A stretch of DNA of 64,000 nucleotides from Candidatus Kuenenia stuttgartensis (lineage in GTDB: Bacteria; Planctomycetota; Planctomycetia; Pirellulales; UBA1268): assembly GCA_945865325.1 (NCBI GenBank), contig CAMBFA010000003.1, forward strand, positions 1-64,000. Reading direction: 5' to 3'. The first letter of the stretch is position 1; each line of letters opens with the position of its first letter. Made by a program: the position numbers and the translations under genes. This document shows, in pieces, positions 48,193-57,552 of this stretch. A model generated the notes under the pieces. That model was not told where the DNA came from, did no database searches, and saw only the letters and a program-made list of their open reading frames with translations.

Positions 48193-50153
48193 GACCGCGA
48201 CTCCCGCGGATCATCATCCTCACGCAGCGGCGCAGTCCCCACCGAGGAAGCCATGCATTCCAGCGCCGCGATCTCCATCAGCACCCCGCGGGCGGCATCG
48301 GGGCCATCGCCGAGGATCGCGGCCTTGAGATCGCCGAGCCACTGACGGACCTCGGCCAGCGGGCGGCTGGGACGGAAGACCTGGAACACAAGACCACCCC
48401 CAACCGAATGCCTGATCTCGTCGTCGAAAAATAGCTCCTCGGCGAGCTTCTCCCCGTCGCGGAGGCTACCGAAGCGGATCTCGACATCCTCCCTCGGCAC
48501 GCGCATCACGTACGCCAGGCTGTTGACGAGCTCGACGATCTTGACCGGCTCGCCCATGTCGAGGACGAACGTCCCGCTCCCTCCGGCCAACGCCCCGGCT
48601 CCCAGTGAGAGACAGGCGGCATCGGACGCCGTGAGGAATCGCCGTGCCACGTCGGGATGGGTGACAGTGATCGGCTGGCGGCGGACGAGTTGGCGGGTGA
48701 AGATCGGCACGGCGGTCCCGCTGGAGCCGATGACGTTCCCGAATCGTACGACCACGAACTTCGTCGTTGAGCCCTCGCCGAGCGACTGGAAGAACCGCTC
48801 TGCGACGAGCTTCGAGGCCCCCATCACCCCCGTCGGGTTGACGGCCTTGTCGGTCGAGAGGGCGACAAACGTCTCCACGCCGTGGGCCTCAGCGAGGTCG
48901 GCAAGTGCCGCCGTGGCGAGGATGTTGTTCTCGATCGCCTCCACGGGGTGCCCCTGGAGCATCGGCACGTGCTTGTAGCCGGCGGCGTGGACGACGATCG
49001 CCGGCCGGTGGCTCTGGAAAACATCCTCCAGCCGCTCCGTGTCGTGGATGTCGACGAGGCAGAGAACGAGGCCGATCTCCCCCTCCCCGAACGCGGCGGC
49101 CCGCTCCTGCAACTCCCGATGGATTTCGAAAAGGCTGCATTCCGACCGGTCGACCAGCAGGATCCGAGCTGGACGGAGCGTCACGAGGAGCCGGCAGATC
49201 TCGGCACCGATCGCTCCACCGGCGCCGGTGACCATGACTGTCTTGTCATGCACCCAGGAGGCGAGCCGAGGGCCGTGCGCGGACGCCGTCGGATCGGGGA
49301 GTGTGACGAGGTCGCGCAGTTCCACGCCGCGCACGCGGACGTCGGCGTCGGCCTCCTCGCCGCACGGCTCGGCGATCACCACGCGGACACCGATCGCGGT
49401 GCAGGCCTCGCAGATCCGCCGCAGCCGGCGGCCGAACACGCTCCCGGAGCGGACGATGACATCGGTCACACGCAACCGCTGGGCGCAGGCGGCGACATGG
49501 TCGATGCCACCGATCACGCGGGCGACGGCCGTTCGGGAGCCATGTCGGGTGGGATCGTCATCGAGCAGACCCGACACGAAATACCCCCCGCGCTTCGCCG
49601 ACATCAACTGGGCGGCGATCGCCAACCCCTGCGGTGAGCCATCGATGACGAGGGCATTGCGCTGATGGCCGACCGGCTCGGCGGGCATCAACTCTTCGTA
49701 GATGCTCCGCGCCGCCGCCTGGAGGCCACCGACGGCGAGGAGGGTGAAGGCCCAATCGAGGAGGAGGACGGTCCGGGGAATCTGGATCCAGCCCAGCCGC
49801 AGCGTGGTGAAGTAGTAATTGGCCGCCACGAGAACCAGCAGGCAGGTGGTCGTGGCCCGGACCAGGATGCTCAAATCCGCGAAGCGGATCGTGCGGAGCG
49901 ACCGGTGGCAGATGCCGCGGGTGTAAAAGACGAACAGCTTCACAAGCACGACCCAGCCGATCGTGCGGACGATCGTCGCTGCGTCGCTCCCCCGGAGGAG
50001 AAGCTCGCTGCGGGTGAAGTAGGCTGCCAGGTAGGTCAACCCGAAGACGAGGGCGAGGCAGCCTGCCGTGACGATCGCCTCGCGCGTTGGCGCGACCGAT
50101 CGGAGCCAGATGCGGAAGGCCGAAGCGGCGGCAGCGATGAGCGTGAGCGGCAT
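48189..50153 (-). CDS. Second membrane-anchored nucleotide-sugar dehydratase/epimerase (PglF/CapD family)
   Basis: 'VMVTGAGGAIGAEICRLLVTLRPARILLVDRSECSLFEIHREL', 'VALSTDKAVNPTGVMGASKLVAERFFQ'; overlaps WecA-like gene by 4 bp. Confidence 0.93.
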   Translation of the reverse strand: MPLTLIAAAASAFRIWLRSVAPTREAIVTAGCLALVFGLTYLAAYFTRSELLLRGSDAATIVRTIGWVVLVKLFVFYTRGICHRSLRTIRFADLSILVRATTTCLLVLVAANYYFTTLRLGWIQIPRTVLLLDWAFTLLAVGGLQAAARSIYEELMPAEPVGHQRNALVIDGSPQGLAIAAQLMSAKRGGYFVSGLLDDDPTRHGSRTAVARVIGGIDHVAACAQRLRVTDVIVRSGSVFGRRLRRICEACTAIGVRVVIAEPCGEEADADVRVRGVELRDLVTLPDPTASAHGPRLASWVHDKTVMVTGAGGAIGAEICRLLVTLRPARILLVDRSECSLFEIHRELQERAAAFGEGEIGLVLCLVDIHDTERLEDVFQSHRPAIVVHAAGYKHVPMLQGHPVEAIENNILATAALADLAEAHGVETFVALSTDKAVNPTGVMGASKLVAERFFQSLGEGSTTKFVVVRFGNVIGSSGTAVPIFTRQLVRRQPITVTHPDVARRFLTASDAACLSLGAGALAGGSGTFVLDMGEPVKIVELVNSLAYVMRVPREDVEIRFGSLRDGEKLAEELFFDDEIRHSVGGGLVFQVFRPSRPLAEVRQWLGDLKAAILGDGPDAARGVLMEIAALECMASSVGTAPLREDDDPRESRS

Positions 50154-50411
50154 GGATCGGATCGCAGGCCGGGGGCTGCCCGGCTCCTCGTCTGGCTCGC
50201 TCGTCTGGCTCGGACACGGACCGCTGTCGGGAGCGACGGATGACGCTGGCCCGTATCCTAAGGCTTCGTAAGGATCGGTCCCAAGCGGGCAAAAGTCCAG
50301 CCGCCCTGCCGGGGGACTTCCCCCACATCAAGGGGATTCACACGATCTCGCCAGCGCGATTGCGACGGCTGGGAAGATTGGCCGGGGACGCGGCCCGGGG
50401 CGCCCCACGGC

Positions 50412-51938
50412 TCATCGATCGGCCCTCCCCGCTGGGGTCTTGGCGCGGGCCACAATACCAGCCAGCATCCCACCGAAGATCAGCTCGTGGAGCGGCCAGA
50501 TGGCATACCAGTAGGCCAGGCCGCCGAGGCCCCGCGGGTCGAAGACGGCCGTCTGGTGGATCGTCACCATGCCCCCGTCGGTGAGGCCCGGATCCCGGCG
50601 GACCACCTCATATTCCAGCCAGCCGCGGCCGGGGAGCAGCATCTCCGCCACGAGCCGGATCCGACGCGGTGGATCGCACGCCTCCACCCGCCAGCAGTCG
50701 AGGACATCCCCGGCGACAAGGCGGTCGGGATCGCGGCGACCCCGTCCCATCCCCGGGCCCCCTAGGATCCGATCGACCCAGCCCCGCAACTGCCAGAGCC
50801 ACTCGTGCCCGTACCAGCCGTGCGGGCCGCCGATCCGCTCGATGGCGGCAAAAGCTCGCTCGGGCGCGACATCGACGGTGGCATGGCGATGATCGACGAG
50901 CCGTGGCCCCTCGAAGTGCCCGCCATACCGGCGTGGCAGTTCCTCGGCATCGGCGATGTCGGCCCACCGCCGCCCCTCGAAAACGGCGTCCTCCCGGGCC
51001 ATCGCGTCGCGCACCGCCACCGCCAGCGACTTCGGCCGGATCGGAAAATCGTCGCGGGCGGTCCGATCGGTGACGACGGTCGGGTTTTTCAGCCCGTCGA
51101 TCAGCTTCCGACCGACCTTCGAATAACGCGGTGTGACCAGCGCCAGCCAGAGGCTCGAAAGCCGAGGCGTGAGCACCGGCACCGGAATCAGAAGACGGCG
51201 GAGCCCGCGCTGCCGGGCATACTCCCGCATGATGTCGCCGTACGAGACTCGGTCGGGGCCACCGATGCCATAGATCCTCGACCCCTTCCCCACCGGCCCG
51301 GTGGGGAGGTCGGCCGCCGCCACGAGGTAGGCGACGACGTCGTCGACGGCGATCGGCTGGGTGGCGGTCGCGAGCCACGCCGGGCAGATCATCACCGGCA
51401 GCCGCTCGACGAGGGTCCGCACGAGGTCGAAGGAGAAGCTCCCTGCCCCGATCACGATCGAGGCCCGGAGCTCGACCACCTCGACTCCCGTTCCCCGGAG
51501 GATCGCCCCGACTTCGTGCCGGCTGCGAAGATGGGCCGAGAGCCGGTCGTCCTCGGCGCCCAGGCCGCCGAGGTAGACGATCCGCGACACCCCGGCTCCC
51601 CGCGCTGCCTCGGCAAAACGCTCCGCGGCGAGTCGGTCGGCGCGTTCGAAATCGACCCCCTGGTCCATCGAATGGACGAGCCAATAGGCGACCTCGACCC
51701 CAGCGCAGGCCTCGACCAGCGCGGCCGGGTCGGACGCATCCCCGACAACGACGCTGACGCGCGACCGGAGCGCTGCGGCCGGGGGGCCAACCGCTGCCCC
51801 GGCGTCGAGGCGATCGAGGATCTCATCGAGCTTGCCCGCCTTGCGGACGAGGCAGCGAACCTCATGCCCACGCTCGAGAAGCGCCCCGAGGAGACAGCTC
51901 CCCACGTAGCCCGTGGCGCCAGTGAGGAGGATGTTCAT
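50412..51938 (-). CDS. NmrA-like SDR fused to DUF2867-type C-terminal domain
   Basis: 'MNILLTGATGYVGSCLLGALLERGHEVRCLVR', C-terminal 'MLLPGRGWLEYEVVRRDPGLTDGGMVTIHQTAVFDPRGLGGLAYWYAIWPLHELIFGGMLAGI'. Confidence 0.88.
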   Translation of the reverse strand: MNILLTGATGYVGSCLLGALLERGHEVRCLVRKAGKLDEILDRLDAGAAVGPPAAALRSRVSVVVGDASDPAALVEACAGVEVAYWLVHSMDQGVDFERADRLAAERFAEAARGAGVSRIVYLGGLGAEDDRLSAHLRSRHEVGAILRGTGVEVVELRASIVIGAGSFSFDLVRTLVERLPVMICPAWLATATQPIAVDDVVAYLVAAADLPTGPVGKGSRIYGIGGPDRVSYGDIMREYARQRGLRRLLIPVPVLTPRLSSLWLALVTPRYSKVGRKLIDGLKNPTVVTDRTARDDFPIRPKSLAVAVRDAMAREDAVFEGRRWADIADAEELPRRYGGHFEGPRLVDHRHATVDVAPERAFAAIERIGGPHGWYGHEWLWQLRGWVDRILGGPGMGRGRRDPDRLVAGDVLDCWRVEACDPPRRIRLVAEMLLPGRGWLEYEVVRRDPGLTDGGMVTIHQTAVFDPRGLGGLAYWYAIWPLHELIFGGMLAGIVARAKTPAGRADR

Positions 51939-52031
51939 GGAACGACCGATCGTTTCCGCGGCGTTGCGTAACGGGCGACGAACAGGCCACTTCGGGCGCC
52001 CGTTCCCGGGCGTGGAGCCCCTGAAATCAGA

Positions 52032-52889
52032 TCATGGCTCGTCTGTTTCGAAGGCCCGGTCCATGAGCTTCGGATCGCCGGTCTTGAGGCCATAGAGAAA
52101 CCAGCGCTGCCGCTGTTGGCTCGTGCCGTGAGTGAAGGCATCGGGAACGACATACCCTTGAGCCTGCTTTTGGATCTTATCGTCGCCGATCGCGGCCGCG
52201 GCATTGACGGCGTCGAGGATGTCCTGCTCGTCGAGGATCCCCGCGTAGCGGGCCTCGTGATGGGCCCAGACACCGGCGAGGAAGTCGGCCTGGAGCTCCA
52301 TCCGCACCGAGAGCTTGTTGTAGTCGCGTTCCGATAGCTGCTTCCGCATCGCCTGCACCTTGGTGCTGATGCCGAGTTGGTTTTGGATGTGGTGGCCGAT
52401 CTCGTGGGCGATGACGTAGGCTTGGGCAAACTCGCCCGGGGCGCCGAACCGCTGCTTCAGCTCGTCATAGAACGCAAGGTCGATGTAGACCTTCTTGTCC
52501 ATCGGGCAGTAGAAGGGGCCGGCTGAGGCACTGGCCATCCCGCAGCCGCTTTGCACCTGACCGGTGAACATGACGAGCTTGGCGGGAACGTAGCGCCCCT
52601 CGAAGTTCGGCGGGAAGAGCTTCGTCCACACATCCTCGTTCTCGGCGAGGATCGTCTTGATGAAGCGGGCCCCGGCGTCGTTGGCCGGTTGCTTCTGCGC
52701 CTGGGCCTGCGGCTGCGGCGCCGGGGCGAGGCCACGGGAAATGCCCATCGCCTTTTGGGGATCGACCCCGAGGAACATCAGGCCGACCATGAGGAGGAGC
52801 GCGAACAGGCCCCCGCCAACCATCGCCGGGGCGCCAATCCCACGCCGATCCTCGACGTTCTCACTCTGCCGACGACCTTCCCAACGCAT
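52032..52889 (-). CDS. YpfJ-type neutral zinc metallopeptidase
   Basis: 'MRWEGRRQSENVEDRRG', 'QAYVIAHEIGHHIQNQLGI', 'LQADFLAGVWAHH', 'FTHGTSQQRQRWF'. Confidence 0.95.
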   Translation of the reverse strand: MRWEGRRQSENVEDRRGIGAPAMVGGGLFALLLMVGLMFLGVDPQKAMGISRGLAPAPQPQAQAQKQPANDAGARFIKTILAENEDVWTKLFPPNFEGRYVPAKLVMFTGQVQSGCGMASASAGPFYCPMDKKVYIDLAFYDELKQRFGAPGEFAQAYVIAHEIGHHIQNQLGISTKVQAMRKQLSERDYNKLSVRMELQADFLAGVWAHHEARYAGILDEQDILDAVNAAAAIGDDKIQKQAQGYVVPDAFTHGTSQQRQRWFLYGLKTGDPKLMDRAFETDEP

Positions 52890-53083
52890 CTTCCTGCTTC
52901 TCCACTTCGGGGAACCGGGGGGACTTTGGACCGCGGAGCGGCCCGAAAAATAATTTAGCAGATCGGGCCGCCCGCGACAGCCAACCGACTCCCGACGGGG
53001 GCCACGCCGCGCGGGGTGAATGGCCCCCGCTCTACGGCCCTCCGGCCACCGTGGTTCAGGGCGAAATCCCCCCCGACCAGCGA

Positions 53084-54490
53084 TCACTCCGGCAGTGGCT
53101 TGCCGTTGGTTTCCGGGGCGAAGGGGAGGACCGCGAGCCCGAGAAGGAAAACACTGCACATGACGATCCCCGCCGGCCGCATCGGCTCAGGGGATCCGGC
53201 AAACACGCCCGAGGTCAGCTGGCCGAGAAGGAACGGCCCCCCGGCGGCGATGAACCGGCCGACGTTGTAGCAGAAGCTCGTGCCGGTGCTCCGCAGCCGA
53301 GTCGGGAACAGCTCCGGCAGATAGATCGCGTAGCCGGCGAACAGCGACAGCTGGCAGAAGCCCATGATCGGCAGCATCCACCAGATGTCGGAGGGCTTCG
53401 AGAGAAACCTGAAGACCATCGCCGTGGAGAGCATCGCAGCGACCAGTGCCAGGGCGAAGAAGGGCTTGCGGCCGATCCGCTGGCAGACCCGTGCCGCCAG
53501 CATCATGGAGGCAAATGCCCCCACCTGGATCATCATCGACGAGAGCCCGACATACTTGCCGAGCTTTCCGGCTAGAGCCGCCCCCTCGAGCCCTTCGGCG
53601 ATGAACTGCTTTTGGAACACACTGCGGACGAGATCGAGCGAGAAGAAGGCGATCCCCCACAGGCCGATCACCCCCGAGCAGGCCAGGAGCATGCCGACGA
53701 TCGCGTTTTTCCGCCAGCGCGGATCGGCAAACAGGGCGCCGTAGCCCCCCAGGGCCGTGCCCGTGCTCTCCGCCTGGGCCTTCATCGCCTGCCAGCGCTC
53801 CGGTTCCTTCAGCCTGGAGCGGATGACCAGCGCCAGCACGGCCGGGAGGGCCCCGATGACAAACTTCCACCGCCACGGCTCCCAGCCGGCGAGCTTGCTT
53901 GAGTGGGCGAGGATCTGCAGTTCTCCCAGGCCGATGCCGATCGACGCGGCGAGGAAGTTCCCCACCGCGGAGAGGGCCTGGAGGAGCCCGAGGGCGTGCG
54001 GCCGGGCCCGGTCGGGCATCACCTCGGCAACCAGCGCCACGCCGACGGCAAACTCCCCGCCCACCCCCAGCCCGGTGATGAATCGATAAAAGGCGAAATC
54101 CCAAAACCCGGTCGAGAGCGCGGAGAGTCCGGTGCACAGCGAGTAGATGACGATCGTGATCATCATCGTTTTGGCGCGGCCATAGCGATCGCCGACGACG
54201 CCGAAGATCAGACCGCCGGTGGCCCAGCCGAGGAGGAAAATGCAGGTGGCAAGGCCGCCATAGTAAGCGACGTCCTTCGGATCGGCTGCCGCACCGCCGA
54301 CAGCCAGCAGCGTTTCCATCGCCGGCTTGCGGGCGAGATTGAAGAGCTGCTGGTCGAGGCAATCAAACAGCCACCCCAGTGCCGCCACCACGAGGACGAA
54401 CCAGTGATAGCGGGTCATCCCGGTCCACCACGGCTGGCCGTCGTTAGGAATCGTGGTCCCCGACGAGTCGAAGTGGGGTAGATCTGCCAT
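53084..54490 (-). CDS. MFS transporter (sugar/acid porter)
   Basis: 'YYGGLATCIFLLGWATGGLIFGVVGDRYGRAKTMMITIVIYSLCTGLSAL', 'FITGLGVGGEFAVGVALVAEVMPDRARPHALGLLQ'. Confidence 0.95.
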   Translation of the reverse strand: MADLPHFDSSGTTIPNDGQPWWTGMTRYHWFVLVVAALGWLFDCLDQQLFNLARKPAMETLLAVGGAAADPKDVAYYGGLATCIFLLGWATGGLIFGVVGDRYGRAKTMMITIVIYSLCTGLSALSTGFWDFAFYRFITGLGVGGEFAVGVALVAEVMPDRARPHALGLLQALSAVGNFLAASIGIGLGELQILAHSSKLAGWEPWRWKFVIGALPAVLALVIRSRLKEPERWQAMKAQAESTGTALGGYGALFADPRWRKNAIVGMLLACSGVIGLWGIAFFSLDLVRSVFQKQFIAEGLEGAALAGKLGKYVGLSSMMIQVGAFASMMLAARVCQRIGRKPFFALALVAAMLSTAMVFRFLSKPSDIWWMLPIMGFCQLSLFAGYAIYLPELFPTRLRSTGTSFCYNVGRFIAAGGPFLLGQLTSGVFAGSPEPMRPAGIVMCSVFLLGLAVLPFAPETNGKPLPE

Positions 54491-54556
54491 GGAGGTTGAT
54501 CCCGGGGAGGAGGGGCGGAGGAACGAAGGAATCGGGCCCGGCGGCGAGCCGATGGC

Positions 54557-55384
54557 CTACGCCGCATCGAGCCCGGCCGCGACCCCCCGCAGATAGGCGA
54601 TGCTCTCCCGGGCGGCGCGCTCGGGACCAGGAGCATAATCGAAGACCTCGACGCTCACCCATCCGGGATAGCTCACGCCGCGGAGGGCCGCGAAGATCGG
54701 ACCGAAGTCGACCGCGCCAAAGCCGGGCCCCCGCAGGTTGGCGTCGTTGGCATGGAAGTGCTCGAGGTGGCGGGCCGAAGCCCCGATGATCGCGGGAATA
54801 GGCTCCACTTCGCTCGACATCGCTTTGACGTCGAGATGGAGTCGAACGTGCGGCGAGCCGATCCGCTCGATCAGCCGGCAGGTCTCGGCGGCGGTGTTGA
54901 GAACGTCGGTCTCGCTCGGTGAGAGCGGCTCGAGCGCCACCACCGTGCCGGTTTCCTCGAGCACCGGTACGAGGTCCGAGAACACCCCCCGGAGCCGGTC
55001 GATCGCTTCCTCCGGCGTCGTGCCGGGGAGGAGGCTACGCTGCTGCGGCGAGCCGAAGACCAGAACGCGGCCGTCGAGGTCGCGGCAGAGGCGCGCCAGC
55101 TCGCCGAGATAGGCCGTCGTGGCCCGACGCACCGAGGCGTCGGCGTGCGTCGCATGGAAGCCCTCCGTCTTAGCCAGGAGCCAATGGAGGCCGAGGCACT
55201 CCAGCCCCGCGGCCCGGATCGTGTCTCGGATCGTCGCCCGTTCCCGCGCCGAAAGCTCGGTGACGAGGCTCGCGAGGGTGAACGGCGCGACCTCGAGGCC
55301 GGTGTAGCCCGCGGCGGCTGCTTCGGCACAAGCCCGCTCCAGCGGCCAGTCGACAAACGTCTCGTTACAGATGGCGTAGCGCAT
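54557..55384 (-). CDS. Sugar phosphate isomerase/epimerase (xylose isomerase-like TIM barrel)
   Basis: 'ERACAEAAAAGYTGLEVAPFTLASL', 'VVALEPLSPSETDVLNTAAETCRLIERIGSPHVRLHLDVKAMSSE', 'YPGWVSVEVFDYAPG'. Confidence 0.92.
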   Translation of the reverse strand: MRYAICNETFVDWPLERACAEAAAAGYTGLEVAPFTLASLVTELSARERATIRDTIRAAGLECLGLHWLLAKTEGFHATHADASVRRATTAYLGELARLCRDLDGRVLVFGSPQQRSLLPGTTPEEAIDRLRGVFSDLVPVLEETGTVVALEPLSPSETDVLNTAAETCRLIERIGSPHVRLHLDVKAMSSEVEPIPAIIGASARHLEHFHANDANLRGPGFGAVDFGPIFAALRGVSYPGWVSVEVFDYAPGPERAARESIAYLRGVAAGLDAA

Positions 55385-55397
55385 CGCGGCTCCGGAG

Positions 55398-56483
55398 TCA
55401 GGAGGGATCCTCGATCTTCACCGGCCGTCCGGTGCGGGCCGATGTGTAGCAGGCGGCGACGATCGCCACGGCCTTCCGCCCTTCGAGGGCATCGAGATCG
55501 GGCCGGCGCCCGGCGCGGAGGGCGGTCACGAAGGCCTCGAAGTTGCGCGTGTGGCAGGCGTAGTTGATCGCCATCGGATCGGCGGCCCCGCCGCTGGTGC
55601 TGCTCCCCGCCCCGAACCGGGAGCGGGTCGCCTCGTCGTCAGGCGAGGGCACGCGGAAGCGCCAATCCGTCAGCTGCTCTTCGAGAATCTCGGCGGTGCC
55701 GTCGCGGCCGCCGACGAGGATCCGACGCAGCTGGCCGGGGAACATCGCCGTGGTGGCGAGGATCTGCCCAAGCGCGCCGTCACGGAAACGGAGCACGGCC
55801 ACGCAGCTGTCCTCGACTTCGAGCCGGGCGGGGTCGTGCGCCCGGATGGCCGTCAGCGCCACGACGCTCTCCACCGGGTTCTCACCGGGGGTGAGCCCCG
55901 GCATCGTCGCCCCGGCGATCCACTGGAGGGCGTCGACGCCATGGATCGATTGGTTCATCAGCGCGCCGCCGCCATCGAGCGCGGTGGTTCCCTGCCAGCG
56001 CCCGACGCCGTAATAGGCATCATCCCGCCACCACGGCACGTACGCGGCGACGAGAGCCAGGCGGCCGAAGCGACCGGCCGCCGCCGCCGCGCGGACGGTC
56101 TGGACAACCGGGTTGAAGCGCTGCGGGAAGATTGCGCCCAGCGTGATCCCCGCCTTGGCGGCGATCGCCCGCATGGCGTCGATCCGCCGGAGCGTGATTT
56201 CGAGTGGCTTCTCGCAGATCACATGGACCCCGCGCCGGGCGGCGGCCTTCAAGCCCTCCAGATGGGCACCGGAAGGGGTGGCGATCGTGACGAAGTCGGG
56301 CTTCTCACGGCGCAGCATCGTGGCGGCATCGGCGTACCACCGGCAGCCGAACTCCTCCGCGAACGCGGCCCCCTTCGCCTCGGTGCGGCAGCACCCGGCG
56401 ACGAGCTCGATGCCGTCGATGTCCGCCAGCGCCCGGGCATGCATCCGCGCGATCGCACCGATGCCGATGATCGCGGCCCGCAT
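55398..56483 (-). CDS. Gfo/Idh/MocA family oxidoreductase
   Basis: 'MRAAIIGIGAIARMHARALADIDGIELVAGCC', 'RRGVHVICEKPLEITLRRIDAMRAIAAKAG'. Confidence 0.93.
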   Translation of the reverse strand: MRAAIIGIGAIARMHARALADIDGIELVAGCCRTEAKGAAFAEEFGCRWYADAATMLRREKPDFVTIATPSGAHLEGLKAAARRGVHVICEKPLEITLRRIDAMRAIAAKAGITLGAIFPQRFNPVVQTVRAAAAAGRFGRLALVAAYVPWWRDDAYYGVGRWQGTTALDGGGALMNQSIHGVDALQWIAGATMPGLTPGENPVESVVALTAIRAHDPARLEVEDSCVAVLRFRDGALGQILATTAMFPGQLRRILVGGRDGTAEILEEQLTDWRFRVPSPDDEATRSRFGAGSSTSGGAADPMAINYACHTRNFEAFVTALRAGRRPDLDALEGRKAVAIVAACYTSARTGRPVKIEDPS

Positions 56484-56625
56484 CAGGTCCCTCCTCGTGT
56501 CGAACCGGGAGGCGGCGCCAGCCCACAGACCAGCGCCCCCAGAGGACGCAGTGTGGACCCCCGGAGACGGCAGAACAAGCCTGCCGGAGGAAGAGGAGAG
56601 CGACGACCTGCGGAGGCCGGCCCGA

Positions 56626-57348
56626 TCACTTCGCCCGGTAGAAGGCGTCGAACAACCGATCGTTGACCCGGTGGAGCCGCGGCAGCGGGCCATCATCATG
56701 CGTGCCGGTCCGCGGGCAGCAGGGGCCCCGGTAGATCGGCCCACAGGTCGGATCTCCCGCGACGCCGACGAGGTCGTAGGGATCAAGAGGATGGCTCGGA
56801 TGACAGGGTGGGAGCGGGATGCAAAGCTCGATCCAGCGGGGCTCGCCGCAAGCATGGAGCGGTTCGGCACCGGCCAACCAGTCGCCGGGCCGATCGCTCC
56901 GCAGCGGAAGGGTGCGGGCGAGAATCTCGTCGATTGAGGTCTTCGTCGTCACGCTGTCGATCGCGGCCTTCTCTGCGGCCAGCGAGCCATCCCCCGATCC
57001 GGCCGTGACCGCGCGCCGCTCTACCGGATCGGCCGACTTTGTGGCGGGATCAGCCCGCTTCGTCGCTGGCGGGGACGCAGCCTCCTTCGCCTCGTCGGCC
57101 TTGGCCGCGGCAGGGGTGGGGGCCCGCTTCGTGGCCGCCGCATCGGCTTCCGACTTCGCCCCGTTGTCGGCTGGCGAGTCCCGCCGGACTTTCTGCCTCC
57201 AGCCGTCGGTGGCCAGGGGCTTCGCGGCGCCTCCCTCTGCGGAAGGCTCCGGCGACTGGGCACTTGTCGGGCTGGCCATCAACGCCCATGCCGCCACCCA
57301 GGCGGCGGTCGTCACGGCCAAGCATCGCCCCTGCGGTATCATCTTCAT
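56626..57348 (-). CDS. Secreted hypothetical protein with Ala/Lys/Asp-rich linker
   Basis: 'MKMIPQGRCLAVTTAAWVAAWALMASPTSAQS' signal peptide; low-complexity middle. Confidence 0.6.
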   Translation of the reverse strand: MKMIPQGRCLAVTTAAWVAAWALMASPTSAQSPEPSAEGGAAKPLATDGWRQKVRRDSPADNGAKSEADAAATKRAPTPAAAKADEAKEAASPPATKRADPATKSADPVERRAVTAGSGDGSLAAEKAAIDSVTTKTSIDEILARTLPLRSDRPGDWLAGAEPLHACGEPRWIELCIPLPPCHPSHPLDPYDLVGVAGDPTCGPIYRGPCCPRTGTHDDGPLPRLHRVNDRLFDAFYRAK

Positions 57349-57552
57349 GCTGCGGGTCCCCCTCGAAAGACACCATCGACAGCCCACCCCGTCGGGCTGG
57401 AGTGCTGCCAGGGAAGGCACCCGGAGCCGGTGAAGGGGCGGAGTCTGCGGCGGGAAAAGCGCCCTCTCCGCCCGGCAAACCCTGCTTGTCTCCCCCCGTT
57501 CCCAGCACCGTTTCCAACACCGGAAGGGTCACGGCCGTTCCCTTTCCAGCCC

